Below, piece by piece: positions 10,781 through 21,393 of a DNA stretch of 64,000 nt. Source of the stretch: Cohnella luojiensis. Its GTDB lineage: Bacteria > Bacillota > Bacilli > Paenibacillales > Paenibacillaceae. The notes below the pieces were generated by a model. The model saw nothing but the letters and a program-made list of their open reading frames with translations. It ran no database searches and had not been told where the DNA came from. The position numbers and the translations under genes are program-made. Position 1 is the first letter of the stretch. Each line of letters opens with the position of its first letter. Location of the stretch: NCBI RefSeq assembly GCF_004564235.1, contig NZ_SOMN01000028.1:1-64000 (forward strand). Reading direction: 5' to 3'.

Positions 10781-11662
10781 TTAATGCCGATCCGAAAGAA
10801 GATACAGCGATTCCAAATCTTCCGCTTCGAACATGTATTTCTCATTGCAGAAGTGACAATGCAGCTCGGCCCGGCCGTCTTCGTCGATCAAGCTTCTGAG
10901 TTCCTTCCGGCCAAGCGTGATCAGCACTTTCTCGAACCTTTCCCGCGTGCATGTGCATTTGAATACCGGCTCGATACTCTGATGGATGGTCAGATCGTCT
11001 CCAACGAGAAAACGCAAGATTCCTTCCGGCGTCTCGCCTTGATCCAGCAGCGACGTTACGTGAGGCATCGCGGAGATAGCCTGCTCCAACCGCACCAATT
11101 GGTCTTCCGACAACCCTGGCAGTACCTGTACGATAAAGCCGCCGGCATGCATCACCGAATTGTCCGTATCCACGAGCACTCCTAAGCCAACCGCCGAAGG
11201 GCTCTGCTCGGATTCCGCGAAGTAGAGCGTGAAATCTTCTCCCAGCTCCCCCGAAATAATCGGAACGCTCCCACGGTACGGCTCTTTAAGCCCAAGGTCC
11301 TTCGTTACATGAAGGTATCCCGTCCGGCCGACCGCTCCGGCAACGTCGAGCTTCCCGCTGCTGTTCGCCGGAAAGTGAACGTGGGGATGATCGACATACC
11401 CTCTTACTTCTCCCTCGGCGTTCGCATCCATCACGATCTGGCCGATCGGTCCGTCGCCCTTCACCTGTATCGTAAGCTTCTCGTTCCCTTTAAGCATGAC
11501 GCCCATCATTGCCGCCACGGTTGCCGTCCTGCCCATTGCCGCCGTAGCGGTGGGAAACGTATCGTGACGCCGTTGCATTTCCGCTACTAATGCCGTCGTT
11601 CTCGCGGCGAAAACCCTTACTCCGCCGTTCCATGCCGTACCCCGAACTAACTCGTCTTTCAT
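10781..11662 (-). CDS. hslO: Hsp33 redox-regulated chaperonin
   Basis: Holdase chaperone activated when its zinc-binding cysteines are oxidised. The 293 residues show the N-terminal domain opening DELVRGTAWNGGVRVFAA and the C-terminal redox switch: a CxC pair in FKCTCTRERF and a CxxC pair in LHCHFCNEKY, about 30 residues apart as the family requires. It lies between coaX and the parvulin lipoprotein, with gaps small enough for co-transcription. Confidence 0.96.
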   Translation of the reverse strand: MKDELVRGTAWNGGVRVFAARTTALVAEMQRRHDTFPTATAAMGRTATVAAMMGVMLKGNEKLTIQVKGDGPIGQIVMDANAEGEVRGYVDHPHVHFPANSSGKLDVAGAVGRTGYLHVTKDLGLKEPYRGSVPIISGELGEDFTLYFAESEQSPSAVGLGVLVDTDNSVMHAGGFIVQVLPGLSEDQLVRLEQAISAMPHVTSLLDQGETPEGILRFLVGDDLTIHQSIEPVFKCTCTRERFEKVLITLGRKELRSLIDEDGRAELHCHFCNEKYMFEAEDLESLYLLSDRH

Positions 11663-11716
11663 GCTGCGTTAACCTCCTGGTACCGAATTGCAATAGTCGT
11701 AACCAATTATTTATTT

Positions 11717-12481
11717 TTACCCATTTCGTTCATATACAATCCGCAACCCTTCGAGCGTCAACAAAGGATCCACCTTCTCGATCGTTTCCGATTCTTCGGC
11801 GATCATCTCGGCTAAGCCCCCAGTCGCAATGACTCTTGGCTGTACGTTGAATTCCTTGCATATCCTTCGAACGATTCCGTCAACCTGCCCGGCATAGCCA
11901 AAAATAATACCGGCTTGCATGGCGGCCACGGTGTTGCGCCCGATCACGGTTTTCGGTTTGGACAGCTCGATCCGGGGAAGCTTAGCCGCTCTTTGGTACA
12001 ACGCTTCGGCCGAGATGCCGATCCCCGGTACGATTGCGCCGCCAAGGTATGCACCTGATGCATCGATATAATCGAAGGTCGTCGCCGTTCCGAAATCGAC
12101 CACGACGAGCGGCGTCCCGTATTGCTCGATTCCGGCTACCGCGTTCACGATCCGGTCCGCGCCGACTTCGCGAGGATTCTCGTACCGAATGTTCAGCCCG
12201 GTCTTGATGCCGGGACCGACGATTAACGCTTCCTTACCCACATATTTAGTGAAAAGCTGCTCCAACGTATTCATGATCGGAGGAACGACGCTAGACAGAA
12301 TAACGCCTTCTATCTGATCGGCCCGAACGCCCGCTAGCTGAAACAGATTGCTGATCAAAATGCCGTATTCATCAACCGTTGCGGATCGATTCGTGCTGAG
12401 GCGCCAGTTATGAGACAGAATACGTCCCTGATATAGCCCCAGTACGATATTCGTATTCCCGACATCGACGACTAGAATCAC
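11717..12481 (-). CDS. coaX: Type III pantothenate kinase
   Basis: First step of coenzyme A synthesis, ATP-dependent phosphorylation of pantothenate. The 254-residue ASKHA-fold protein has the phosphate loop [12 protein letters not shown] at the N-terminus, the [11 protein letters not shown] segment and [12 protein letters not shown] (catalytic aspartate). It overlaps nadC by four bases, so it is translated with the NAD operon, an arrangement that joins two cofactor pathways. Confidence 0.95.
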   Translation of the reverse strand: MILVVDVGNTNIVLGLYQGRILSHNWRLSTNRSATVDEYGILISNLFQLAGVRADQIEGVILSSVVPPIMNTLEQLFTKYVGKEALIVGPGIKTGLNIRYENPREVGADRIVNAVAGIEQYGTPLVVVDFGTATTFDYIDASGAYLGGAIVPGIGISAEALYQRAAKLPRIELSKPKTVIGRNTVAAMQAGIIFGYAGQVDGIVRRICKEFNVQPRVIATGGLAEMIAEESETIEKVDPLLTLEGLRIVYERNG

Positions 12482-13377
12482 GATGGCTCCCCCTTTTTCT
12501 TCGAGTTCAAGTCGAGGCTGATATCCAGCGCTTGAAACGAATGGGTCAAACCGCCGACCGATATAATGTCCACGCCGCTGCGGGCTACTTCCGCGACACG
12601 ATCCGGCGTGATCCCTCCGGAAGCTTCCAACACGATGTGCGGAGCGAGCTTGCGAATGACTTTAACGGCTTCCGTCATCGCTACCGAATTCATGTTGTCG
12701 AGCATGACGATATGCGCTCCCGCTTGAACCGCTTCCTCCGCTTGGGCAAGCGACTCCGCTTCGACTTCGATCATCATGGTGTGCGGGATGCGGGATTTGG
12801 CCGCTTGAACCGCCGAGGTAATTCCCCCGGCGGCTTTGATGTGATTGTCCTTGATCATGACCGCGTCATAGAGCCCGAAGCGGTGATTCGCTCCGCCGCC
12901 GACCCGAACCGCATATTTCTCCAACGTCCGATGCCCAGGAGTCGTTTTCCGCGTATCCGCGATTCTTACCGCTTGTCCTTGGGCCGCGCTCACATACTCG
13001 TTCGTCTTCGTCGCGATTCCGGACAGCCGTTGCAGCAAGTTAAGCGCCAGGCGCTCTCCCGTCAAGATGCTGTGCGTCGAGCCTTCGACAACGGCAAGCA
13101 CCGTTCCGCGTTCCACCCGGGTTCCATCCGCAACTTCGGCTTTAAACTCCAAGCCCTTATCGACCACCTCGAAAACAAGGCGAGCTAACGGAATTCCCGC
13201 GAGGATCCCCGTTTGCTTGGCATGAATGATTCCCTTCGACACATGCCCCTGCGGTACGGTCGCCATCGTCGTTACGTCTCCCGAACCTATGTCCTCCGCT
13301 AACCATGCGCGAAGCTGATCTCTAACCATCTCAACCGAGGGTCCACCGATCTCCCAGTCGCTTTCTCGTTCAAACAT
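12478..13377 (-). CDS. nadC: Nicotinate-nucleotide pyrophosphorylase (quinolinate PRTase)
   Basis: Third step of de novo NAD synthesis: quinolinate plus PRPP gives nicotinate mononucleotide. The 299 residues contain the [10 protein letters not shown]-terminal segment, [46 protein letters not shown] split across the active site, and the C-terminal [11 protein letters not shown] barrel motif. It overlaps nadB by eight bases and coaX by four. Confidence 0.96.
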   Translation of the reverse strand: MFERESDWEIGGPSVEMVRDQLRAWLAEDIGSGDVTTMATVPQGHVSKGIIHAKQTGILAGIPLARLVFEVVDKGLEFKAEVADGTRVERGTVLAVVEGSTHSILTGERLALNLLQRLSGIATKTNEYVSAAQGQAVRIADTRKTTPGHRTLEKYAVRVGGGANHRFGLYDAVMIKDNHIKAAGGITSAVQAAKSRIPHTMMIEVEAESLAQAEEAVQAGAHIVMLDNMNSVAMTEAVKVIRKLAPHIVLEASGGITPDRVAEVARSGVDIISVGGLTHSFQALDISLDLNSKKKGEPS

Positions 13378-14986
13378 CGTCGTCGACCCTTTCTGTACGG
13401 ATGCCTTTTTCCCTATTTAATATCGTATGCCTGCGCCAGTTCAGATCATCCTTCTGGGGATAATCTTCCCGATAATGCCCTCCTCGGCTTTCTTCGCGGT
13501 TTAATGCCGCTTCCGTCACGAGCAGCGCGCATGTAAGCAGATTGGCGTATTCCAGCTCTTCCTTCTTGGACAGGCATAGCTGAAACAAGGGTAACTGTTT
13601 CTTCAAATCCTCGAGGCCCTTCAATAATCCGGCTCGATTTCTTTGAAGTCCCGCGTAACGAACCATACCCTTCTGAAGCTTCAACCTGCGTTCGATCAGA
13701 GCCCCCGTCAGTGCAGCATGCCTTTCCGTCTCCGTTCCGTTATCCGCGGTAGTTTTGTTCGAAGGAAGCTTGTTAATCGCATCCACGATGCGTTGACCGA
13801 AGACGATGGCTTCCGATAAGGAATTGCTCGCCAGTCGATTAGCTCCGTGGACGCCGGTCGAAGAAGCCTCCCCGCAAGCGAACAAGCGTCGAATGCTCGT
13901 TTCTCCGTGAAGATCCGTCTTGACGCCGCCCATCATATAATGGGCAGCCGGCGCTACCGGAATCCAATCCGATGTCATATCGAGGCCGTAATTCAAGCAG
14001 TATTCATAGATCGTCGGAAAACGATGCTTGATCAGTTCCGGGGATTCATGCGTTATATCGATATATACGTAAGTGGATTTGGTGGCTTCCATTTCGCTTA
14101 CGATCGCTCGCGCGACGACATCCCTCGGAGCAAGCTCCAACTGGTGATGGTAATTTTCCATGAACCGATCGCCGCGAATATTACGTAAGTATGCCCCTTC
14201 TCCTCGTACCGCTTCGGAGATCAGAAATCTCGGAGCTCCAGGGTAACAAAGAGAAGTCGGGTGAAATTGATTAAACTCCATATCCCGAATATCGGCGCCC
14301 GCCCGGTAAGCCATAGCCACTCCGTCTCCGGTAGCCACTTCCGGATTCGTCGTATAGCGATACAATTGCCCGGCTCCGCCCGTGCAAAGTATCGTAGCCC
14401 GTCCGAATACCGCGACTCTGGTGCCATCCGGCTTCTGTACGAGGGCTCCTCGGCATTCTCCGTCCTCTGTCAACAGATCGAGCACGAAGTGATCGTCCCA
14501 CAGCTCGAGGGTCGGATCGGATTTCACTTTCTCCGCCAAAGCCCGAACGATCTCAAAGCCAGTCGCGTCCCCATTGGCATGGAGAATGCGGCGCTGGCTA
14601 TGAGCTCCTTCCTTGGTTAGGGCGAACTGTCCGTCTTCCTCATCGAAGTTCGTGCCATAACGGATCAGCTCTTGAACGCCATGAGGTCCTTCATGAACAA
14701 GAACGTCGACCGCCGCGGCTTCGCAAAGGCCTGCTCCGGCGATCAACGTATCTTGCGCGAGGAATTCCGGGGAATCTTCGTCGGATATGACGGCTGCAAT
14801 GCCGCCCTGCGCGTAACGGGTATTGCTATCGAACAATGACTTCTTCGTAATCATGAGAACGCGCTTCGTCTCGCTGGCCTTCAGTGCCGTATACAACCCG
14901 GCAATCCCGGCTCCGATCACGATGACGTCGGTCTCTACGCGAGGAAGCTTGTCAAGATCAAAATCGACAACGTAACGTGGAATCAT
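13370..14986 (-). CDS. nadB: L-aspartate oxidase
   Basis: Flavoenzyme that oxidises L-aspartate to iminoaspartate for quinolinate synthesis. Starting at the ATG at 14986 gives 538 residues beginning IPRYVVDFDL. Seen are the FAD dinucleotide-binding VIGAGIAGLYTAL, the RYAQGGIAAV flavin segment, the HRRIL-like SQRRILHANGD region, EFNQFHPTSL, and GANRLASNSLSEA. The upstream ATG at 15079 would overlap nadA by 50 bases and adds no family sequence, so it was rejected. Confidence 0.95.
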   Translation of the reverse strand: MIPRYVVDFDLDKLPRVETDVIVIGAGIAGLYTALKASETKRVLMITKKSLFDSNTRYAQGGIAAVISDEDSPEFLAQDTLIAGAGLCEAAAVDVLVHEGPHGVQELIRYGTNFDEEDGQFALTKEGAHSQRRILHANGDATGFEIVRALAEKVKSDPTLELWDDHFVLDLLTEDGECRGALVQKPDGTRVAVFGRATILCTGGAGQLYRYTTNPEVATGDGVAMAYRAGADIRDMEFNQFHPTSLCYPGAPRFLISEAVRGEGAYLRNIRGDRFMENYHHQLELAPRDVVARAIVSEMEATKSTYVYIDITHESPELIKHRFPTIYEYCLNYGLDMTSDWIPVAPAAHYMMGGVKTDLHGETSIRRLFACGEASSTGVHGANRLASNSLSEAIVFGQRIVDAINKLPSNKTTADNGTETERHAALTGALIERRLKLQKGMVRYAGLQRNRAGLLKGLEDLKKQLPLFQLCLSKKEELEYANLLTCALLVTEAALNREESRGGHYREDYPQKDDLNWRRHTILNREKGIRTERVDDDV

Positions 14987-15029
14987 GAGTTGTTTCGTCC
15001 CCACTCCAACAAGAGAGTAGCGCAGGCTC

Positions 15030-15968
15030 TTATTTAACGAGCAGCATGCGCTCCAGCGATAACCGTGCTTTATCCGCAACGTCCTGCGGCACGTAGATTT
15101 GCGGCTGCATCGTTTCGAGGCATTTCACGACCTTTTTCAGGTTGTTCACCTTCATGTTCGGGCAGACGAGAAATTTCGATGCGAAATGAAAAGTTTTATC
15201 AGGACTGTCGAGCCTTAGTTGGTACCCCGTTCCATCTTCCGTGCCCACGATAAATTCCTTGTGACTGGATTCCCTGCAATGCTTGAGAATTCCTGTTGTG
15301 CTGCCTACAAAATCAGCCATTTCCACGACCTCTGGACGACACTCCGGATGAACGACGAATTGCGCGTTCGGATATTTCGCCCGCATTTCCTCGACGTCTT
15401 TAATGGTGAGCATGTCGTGCGTGTTGCAGTAGCCTTCCCAGATAATCATTTTCTTGTCCGTAAATTGTTGCACGTAATGGCCAAGATTCTTATCCGGGCA
15501 CCAGATCACTTCATCGGCATCGACCGAGTTGACCACGTTAACGGCATTAGCGGACGTACAGCAAATATCCGTCTCCGCCTTCACGTCCGCGGAGGAATTA
15601 ATATAAGTGACGACCTTCGCGTTCGGGTGCTTCGCCTTTAATTCCTTTAAGCCGATCGGGTTGACCATATCGGCCATCGGACAGCCCGCACGTTCGTCCG
15701 GAACGAGCACGGTCTTATGGGGAGCCAAGATCTTGGCGCTCTCTCCCATGAAATGCACGCCGCAGAATACGATGACGTCCGCATCCGTGGATGCCGCTTT
15801 CTGTGCAAGGAGAAAGGAGTCCCCGCGGAAATCCGCGACCTCCTGTATTTCGTCACGTTGATAATAATGAGCTAGAATAATGGCATTACGTTCCTTCTTA
15901 AGTTGCAAAAGCCGCTCGCGTAATTCACGATTCTGCTCTGCTTTACGCTCAAGGGCCAAAGCCTCCAT
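15030..15968 (-). CDS. nadA: Quinolinate synthase (4Fe-4S)
   Basis: Condenses iminoaspartate with dihydroxyacetone phosphate to quinolinate. The 312 residues carry the expected cysteines: FCGVHFMGESAKIL, DICCTSANAVN, and a late CPNMKVNNL, plus HPECRPEVV and the GTEDGTGYQLR loop. It is first in the nadA-nadB-nadC-coaX operon and follows a promoter at 16069-16097. In B. subtilis the nad genes are elsewhere; here they separate ftsH from coaX. Confidence 0.95.
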   Translation of the reverse strand: MEALALERKAEQNRELRERLLQLKKERNAIILAHYYQRDEIQEVADFRGDSFLLAQKAASTDADVIVFCGVHFMGESAKILAPHKTVLVPDERAGCPMADMVNPIGLKELKAKHPNAKVVTYINSSADVKAETDICCTSANAVNVVNSVDADEVIWCPDKNLGHYVQQFTDKKMIIWEGYCNTHDMLTIKDVEEMRAKYPNAQFVVHPECRPEVVEMADFVGSTTGILKHCRESSHKEFIVGTEDGTGYQLRLDSPDKTFHFASKFLVCPNMKVNNLKKVVKCLETMQPQIYVPQDVADKARLSLERMLLVK

Positions 15969-16068
15969 GCTAATCTCCTCCCTAAGGTGAAGTTTGTGAA
16001 TGAATGCACAAACATAGTGGGGATGCTGTCTTTAGTGTGGACGAAAAGGACTTCGTTCATTAACACTT

Positions 16069-16097
16069 AATTTACACTTGCCAAGTAAGGCTGTCAA
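16069..16097 (-). promoter_or_regulatory. nad operon promoter with repeated AAGTGT
   Basis: Minus-strand -35 TTGACA (16097-16092), 17-bp spacer and -10 TAAATT (16074-16069). Two direct copies of AAGTGT flank the -10 element, one on each side. They could be an operator, for example for a niacin-responsive repressor, but no defined box was matched. Confidence 0.65.
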
Positions 16098-16225
16098 TTG
16101 ATGTTGCAACGTTTGAAAGCCCTTTTTTCGGCACTCTAACCTCACATTCCCTGCCTCGGAACCACACGGTACTTATTGCTCCGATTTCCTCTCTGTATTT
16201 CAGAATTACCTTTCTCGTCGCACGA

Positions 16226-16246
16226 AACAAGTATAAAAACGGCTAT
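16226..16246 (+). repeat. Half copy of the AAGCATAAACGGC intergenic repeat
   Basis: Reads ACAAGTATAAAAACGGC then TATCGCCG on the plus strand, similar to the left arm of the intergenic repeat family (see 44931, 50127). The right arm is missing and the sequence runs into the ftsH terminator. Confidence 0.4.
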
Positions 16247-16257
16247 CGCCGTACAAC

Positions 16258-16305
16258 GAAAACGGGGTGCTCCCATGCGCATTTCAGCGCGGGAACACCC
16301 CGTTG
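16258..16305 (-). terminator. ftsH intrinsic terminator
   Basis: Minus-strand stem AACGGGGTGTTCCC with GGGAGCACCCCGTT, 14 bp with one mismatch, followed by TTTTCG. It lies just after the ftsH stop at 16319. Confidence 0.85.
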
Positions 16306-16318
16306 ATTCATGAAGCCG

Positions 16319-18319
16319 TTATTTGGGTTCCTCGGAACCGTCATCCTTGCGCAAATCCGGCGTAGTCGGCAGAGGTTCGTCCTCACGGGTTTGAATCCGG
16401 ACTTTAACGTTACCCAGCGTATCCACGATCGGTTCCGCTTTGGTTTCTTCCGTATCTTCGGAGGAGGATCCTTCTCCGTTTGGAATCAACAAACCTTGTT
16501 CGATCAAGGCCTTGATTTGTTCCAGATCAAGAGTCTCTTCTTCCAATAACGTCTTCGCGATCAGATGCATCTCGGCGCTCTTGTCGGTGAGCAGCTTCTT
16601 AGCGCGGTCATAACAATCCCGCGTAATGCTCTGCATCTCTTGGTCGATCTCGTAGGCGATCGCATCGGAGTAATTCTGTTCGTGTCCGATGTCCCGACCT
16701 AGGAATACTTGACCTTGCGAGCTTCCGAACTGCATCGTTCCGAGCTTCTCGCTCATTCCGTATTCCATGATCATCGCCCGTACGATGCTTGTTGCCGACT
16801 TAAAGTCGCTGTAAGCGCCCGTACCGATCTCGCCGATGAAGATTTCTTCGGCCGCACGGCCTGCCAGCAACCCGGTTACCTTGTCGAGAAGCTCTTGCTT
16901 CGTTACAAGCATGCGATCTTCCTTCGGAAGCATAATGACGTAACCGCCAGCGCGTCCGCGAGGGATGATCGTAACCTTGTGTACGGTATCGGCATGCTCG
17001 AGGAAGAATCCGGCGATCGTATGACCCGCTTCGTGATAAGCGACAATCCGCTTCTCGCGGTCGCTGATGACCCGGCTCTTCTTCTCCGTACCGACGACGA
17101 CGCGGTCGATCGCTTCGTCAACCTCATTCATCGCGATATCTTTCTTATTCCGTCGAGCCGCAAGCAACGCGGCTTCGTTCAATAAATTCTCCAGATCCGC
17201 GCCCGTAAATCCGGTCGTCCGCTTGGCGATCGTGGCGAGGCGCACGTCTTTGTTCAGCGGCTTATTGCGAGCATGAACCTTCAAGACCGCTTCGCGGCCC
17301 TTCACGTCCGGACGATCCACCGTGATCTGACGGTCGAACCGGCCCGGACGAAGCAAGGCGGGATCGAGAATGTCGGGACGGTTGGTCGCGGCAACGATGA
17401 TGATGCCTTCGTTAGCGCCGAAGCCGTCCATCTCTACGAGGAGTTGGTTCAGCGTTTGCTCGCGCTCGTCGTGACCGCCGCCAAGGCCTGCGCCCCGTTG
17501 ACGACCGACGGCATCGATCTCATCGATAAAGATAATACACGGCGAATTTTTCTTCGCGTTCTCGAACAAATCACGAACGCGGGAAGCCCCGACGCCCACG
17601 AACATTTCAACGAAGTCCGAACCGGAGATCGTAAAGAAAGGTACGCCCGCTTCGCCTGCAACAGCGCGAGCCAGCAAGGTTTTACCCGTACCTGGAGGAC
17701 CTACGAGAAGAACGCCTTTCGGAATGCGTGCGCCAAGCGCGGCAAACTTGCGGGGATCTTTCAAGAATTCGACGACTTCGACCAATTCTTGTTTCTCTTC
17801 ATCCGCTCCGGCCACATCTTCGAACGTGACCCGCTTTTTCTCTTCATTATAGAGTCGGGCACGGCTTTTGCCGAAGTTCATTACTTTGCCGCCGCCGCCT
17901 TGCGCCTGATTGATCAGGAAGAAGAACAGAACGAACATGATAATGAACGGAATGATGGAGGTCAAGAAAGTCAGCCAGAAGCTTTGTCCCGGCATTCTCT
18001 TCGTATTGAATTCGAAATTCTTCTCAAAGCTCAAGGCCGTAAATTGCTCTACTACAGAATCCACCAAGGGAGCTCGGCCCATGAAAGCTTCGCCTTTCTC
18101 TTCCCCGGCCTTAGGCTTGTATTCGCCCGTAACCAAATAGGTGCCGCTCTGAATTTGCAAGGTCATCTGTTTGACGTTACCTTGTTGAGCCGCTACTACG
18201 AGCTCGTTGTAATTCAGTTCCTTAGTCGTCTCGTTCTTTCCGATGAAAAACTGAACGATTCCGACAGTCACCAAAAATATAAGTAAGTAAAACCCTGTGT
18301 TCCGGATGAACCGATTCAT
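16319..18319 (-). CDS. ftsH: ATP-dependent zinc metalloprotease FtsH
   Basis: Membrane-bound AAA+ protease that degrades misfolded membrane proteins and regulators. The 666 residues have two transmembrane segments (about 8-26 and 112-135) around an extracytoplasmic loop. The AAA module follows, with Walker A GPPGTGKT, Walker [12 protein letters not shown] and the second region of homology RPGRFDRQI. The zinc site HEAGH is about two-thirds along. The C-terminal tail is acidic and variable. A strong GGAGG site precedes the ATG. It is downstream of hpt, as in B. subtilis. Confidence 0.98.
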   Translation of the reverse strand: MNRFIRNTGFYLLIFLVTVGIVQFFIGKNETTKELNYNELVVAAQQGNVKQMTLQIQSGTYLVTGEYKPKAGEEKGEAFMGRAPLVDSVVEQFTALSFEKNFEFNTKRMPGQSFWLTFLTSIIPFIIMFVLFFFLINQAQGGGGKVMNFGKSRARLYNEEKKRVTFEDVAGADEEKQELVEVVEFLKDPRKFAALGARIPKGVLLVGPPGTGKTLLARAVAGEAGVPFFTISGSDFVEMFVGVGASRVRDLFENAKKNSPCIIFIDEIDAVGRQRGAGLGGGHDEREQTLNQLLVEMDGFGANEGIIIVAATNRPDILDPALLRPGRFDRQITVDRPDVKGREAVLKVHARNKPLNKDVRLATIAKRTTGFTGADLENLLNEAALLAARRNKKDIAMNEVDEAIDRVVVGTEKKSRVISDREKRIVAYHEAGHTIAGFFLEHADTVHKVTIIPRGRAGGYVIMLPKEDRMLVTKQELLDKVTGLLAGRAAEEIFIGEIGTGAYSDFKSATSIVRAMIMEYGMSEKLGTMQFGSSQGQVFLGRDIGHEQNYSDAIAYEIDQEMQSITRDCYDRAKKLLTDKSAEMHLIAKTLLEEETLDLEQIKALIEQGLLIPNGEGSSSEDTEETKAEPIVDTLGNVKVRIQTREDEPLPTTPDLRKDDGSEEPK

Positions 18320-18408
18320 CCCCGACCTCCTCTCGACACGCTTACATCATTTTACCATAGCCTGTCTTGGCATCACAATAATAAGGCAACACCGTCTAAC
18401 GGCGAGTC

Positions 18409-18948
18409 TTAACTAGAATAAACTTCCGGTTTGAGCACGCCGACGTATGGCAGATTGCGGTATTTCTCCGCATAATCCAACCCGTAGCCGACGACGAACG
18501 CATCCGGGATCGTGAATCCGGTATAATCCGCATTGAGATCGACCGTACGTCGACCAGGTTTATCGAACAAAGCCACGACGTTGACGGACAACGCGTTACG
18601 GCGCTCCAGCACATCGATCAGATAGCTCAAGGTCAAGCCGCTGTCGATAATATCTTCCACGATCAGCACGTCGCGCCCTTCAACGAAGGCATCCAGATCC
18701 TTAATGATTTTGACCTCACCGGAAGACCGGGTGGAATTTCCGTAGCTCGATACCGCCATGAAATCAAGCTCGATCGGTATCGTAATATTCTTGGACAAGT
18801 CCGCCATGAAAATAAAAGCGCCTTTCAGTACGCAAATGACGAGCGGATTGCGCCCATCGTAGTCGCGGCTGATAGCCGCTCCCAGCTCCTGTACCTTCTG
18901 CTGTATTGCTTCTTGCGAGTATAAAACTTCTTGAATGTCGTTTTGCAA
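18409..18948 (-). CDS. hpt: Hypoxanthine phosphoribosyltransferase
   Basis: Purine salvage: hypoxanthine or guanine plus PRPP gives IMP or GMP. The 179 residues contain the PRPP-binding loop [18 protein letters not shown] and the flexible-loop region [11 protein letters not shown]. Initiation is at a TTG codon: a GGGAGG site ends nine bases before it and no ATG is available in frame nearby. It sits between tilS and ftsH, the standard Bacillales order. Confidence 0.96.
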   Translation of the reverse strand: MQNDIQEVLYSQEAIQQKVQELGAAISRDYDGRNPLVICVLKGAFIFMADLSKNITIPIELDFMAVSSYGNSTRSSGEVKIIKDLDAFVEGRDVLIVEDIIDSGLTLSYLIDVLERRNALSVNVVALFDKPGRRTVDLNADYTGFTIPDAFVVGYGLDYAEKYRNLPYVGVLKPEVYSS

Positions 18949-19004
18949 AAAAGGTACCTCCCAGTGATTATTACACGGTATGATTGCTTTACTCTGATCA
19001 TGCC

Positions 19005-20432
19005 CTAGTTTTCGCGCGAATGTTCAAGCGTAATTCGCAATGTCTTTCGGGTATCCGCAGTAACTAGAGCATGGCTCGAGCGCCGCATCCCCGGTATCCA
19101 GAGCAATCGCCCTTTCCCGTCTACGAGAAGCGGCAGCTTATCGCGGCGGGAGCGCGGCACTTTGGCATCGACGAACATATCTTGCACTTTTTTGGTGCCG
19201 TTTAGTCCGTATGGATGCATGGTATCGCCCGGTAAGCGGCTGCGGATGCGAAGGGGATAGATTAACCGCTCTTCGTCAAAGCAAGCTTGAAGCAAGTTAG
19301 CCTGATGATGGGGAATGGATCCCTCCAGACGTTCCAGTCTTACTCGCTCCCCCGTTTCCTTGATCGAGAGTTCGTTCATCGTCTCATTGACGATATACGT
19401 GAAGTTTACCGATTCCGGAAGACCCGGACCGATATACGCCTCTTCATATTCTCTTCTCATTACCCATCCATCGCCGATATCCAATTGGATGACCGTGGGA
19501 TGCTCCTGCGCAAGCACCGTTAGAATTTCTTCCACCTGCTGGTAATCCGGCATTTGGACCGGGCTTGAAGAACAATTTAATATTAATTTAATCAATCTGC
19601 GTTGTAAAGCGACGTGGAGGCCGCGGAACCGTCGTCGCTCTAGCCGGAAGCCCTCTCCCGACGGAGTAACCTCTCGATAAAAGGTTTGAAGGGTTTGGGC
19701 TTCCATATAATCATCATCCGCCGTCGCCATATCGGCTAGTCTGACTAATGATGCCTTCAGCTTAGGATTGTACTTCTCCAGCATCGGCATCAGGTCCAAC
19801 CGGATCGTATTGCGGAAGTAATGCCGGTCGACATTGCTGCTATCAACCGCGTAAGGCACCCCGTTTCGCTTACAATACTCCAGAAGCTCACATTTGGTTA
19901 TACGCAACAAAGGTCGAATCAGTTCCAATTGTTCTTCCTTGCGGCGATTGGGAATTCCGGCAAGCCCGCTTATGCCGGTTCCCCGCAGTATTCTCATCAG
20001 CACCGTTTCCGCCTGGTCGTCCGCATGATGTCCGGTCAGAAGGTACGCGCAAGAATGCTTAGCGGCGACTTGCTTGAGAAATTCGTAACGCTTCTCCCTC
20101 GACGCGGATTGGGGATTCATTCCCGTAGACTCTATGTATGCGGGCAAGCCAAGCTCCGCCGTCTCGAGCTGCATGCCCCATTCCCGGGCTATGCTCGCGA
20201 CCAGTTCGGCCTCGGCATCCGACTCCGCGCCGCGAAATTGATGGTTCGCATGCGCGACCACGATTCGGAAGGGCTCGATCTCCGCCATGGACCGGAGGAG
20301 ATGAAGGAGCGCCATGGAATCCGGACCGCCGGAGACGGCAGCCACGACCGAGCTTCCTCCGTGCCACCAACCGTCCGCTCTCGCTTGCGCCATGATGCGA
20401 GCCTTCCAATCGTCCTGCGGTTGCACAGTCAT
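19005..20432 (-). CDS. tilS: tRNA(Ile)-lysidine synthetase
   Basis: Modifies the wobble cytidine of the CAU-anticodon tRNA-Ile to lysidine, an essential step. From the ATG at 20432 it has 475 residues, with the PP-loop ATPase motif SGGPDS at 34-39, the HANHQFRG segment, [17 protein letters not shown], and C-terminal TilS domains ending in [11 protein letters not shown]. The ribosome-binding site AAGGAG is close to this ATG; a GTG two codons later is an alternative. The longer ORF to 20615 was rejected because it overlaps yabT by about 150 bases. Confidence 0.95.
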   Translation of the reverse strand: MTVQPQDDWKARIMAQARADGWWHGGSSVVAAVSGGPDSMALLHLLRSMAEIEPFRIVVAHANHQFRGAESDAEAELVASIAREWGMQLETAELGLPAYIESTGMNPQSASREKRYEFLKQVAAKHSCAYLLTGHHADDQAETVLMRILRGTGISGLAGIPNRRKEEQLELIRPLLRITKCELLEYCKRNGVPYAVDSSNVDRHYFRNTIRLDLMPMLEKYNPKLKASLVRLADMATADDDYMEAQTLQTFYREVTPSGEGFRLERRRFRGLHVALQRRLIKLILNCSSSPVQMPDYQQVEEILTVLAQEHPTVIQLDIGDGWVMRREYEEAYIGPGLPESVNFTYIVNETMNELSIKETGERVRLERLEGSIPHHQANLLQACFDEERLIYPLRIRSRLPGDTMHPYGLNGTKKVQDMFVDAKVPRSRRDKLPLLVDGKGRLLWIPGMRRSSHALVTADTRKTLRITLEHSREN

Positions 20433-20469
20433 TTCTCCTTTTGAGTTTTTCAGGATTATCGAATAAGAA

Positions 20470-21393
20470 TCAATCAAACAACCAAATCGCCGCGACGGAA
20501 GTGCTAATAGCGATCGCAACGCCGAGCAATCCGACCATCCATCCGGGAACCCGATCGCCTTCGGTTTTAGGTTTCTGGGAGATCCGGACGGACTCTCTCC
20601 ATTGCCTAGAAGCATCCTTCGTGCTCTCGAATTGCCCCGTCAAAGCCTTCTCCATCCACGCCTCAAGCGGGAGTAGCCGCGAATGGCTTCGCACGAGCTT
20701 CATAAGCTCCCTGGGATGGCGGTTCTGGGGGAGCAGCGTCCGAGTTAGCTGGATTAATCGCTTTCCATCGAGGGCATGCAGCCATAACAAAGCCACCGCG
20801 AAATGATCGTAAGCCGGATCGGCCGTCCGGCTCCCGGCAGACCAATAACCGCGATCATAGATTTCGGTAAACTGGCGGACGCTGCGCCCGATAGCCGACG
20901 CGCCGCCGTAATCAACCAACTCGACCCGCCCGTATTCGCCGACAAGCACATTGTCGCTCTTAATATCGCCGAACACCCATCCGGCATCATGCAGCTGCGT
21001 TAACCTTTCCAATAACCGATAGCCTATGACCCCTAACCAGTGGGTGCCGTTCTGGCGCAAGTAGTCTTTCACCGGGCTTCCGGGCACGTATCTCATGACG
21101 TAGAAAGGAACGGTCTTCCCTTCCAACACGACATCATCCACATCCACTAGGAAGGATTGTCTTCCCTTCTCCGATTGGTCCAGGGAGGCCAGGATGTTAG
21201 CTTCTCCTTGTAACTCCGCAGTCTCCAGACCCAGTTTAACCGCATAGTTAATCCGATTATCGGAGGAAGCCAAGTAGACTTGTCCGTTCGAACCCAAGCC
21301 GAGCAGCCGTTCCAGCCGATAGAGCCTTCCGTTCCACTTGCCCCTAATCTCCGTCCCCCTCGGAAGAGGCTGCCTATCAGACGACGTAGTCAC
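20470..21393 (-). CDS. yabT: Membrane-anchored Ser/Thr protein kinase (YabT-like)
   Basis: Hanks-type kinase. YabT in B. subtilis is a DNA-activated sporulation kinase at the same place. Seen: glycine loop LLGLGSNGQVYLA, the lysine in NYAVKLG, catalytic loop WVFGDIKSDNVLV (the usual HRD histidine is not conserved) and a DYGG instead of DFG metal site. A single transmembrane helix closes the protein (about the last 22 residues). I prefer a GTG start at 21393 behind AGGTG; an ATG at 21405 is also open. It overlaps the end of yabS. Confidence 0.88.
   Translation of the reverse strand: MTTSSDRQPLPRGTEIRGKWNGRLYRLERLLGLGSNGQVYLASSDNRINYAVKLGLETAELQGEANILASLDQSEKGRQSFLVDVDDVVLEGKTVPFYVMRYVPGSPVKDYLRQNGTHWLGVIGYRLLERLTQLHDAGWVFGDIKSDNVLVGEYGRVELVDYGGASAIGRSVRQFTEIYDRGYWSAGSRTADPAYDHFAVALLWLHALDGKRLIQLTRTLLPQNRHPRELMKLVRSHSRLLPLEAWMEKALTGQFESTKDASRQWRESVRISQKPKTEGDRVPGWMVGLLGVAIAISTSVAAIWLFD

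Noticed and set aside
17273..18286. 337-residue plus-strand open frame
   Set aside because: It is antisense to ftsH over its whole length, has no ribosome-binding site or recognisable motif, and ftsH is certain.
20433..20615. N-terminal extension of TilS
   Set aside because: It overlaps yabT and carries no family sequence; the PP-loop lies at the expected distance from the ATG at 20432.
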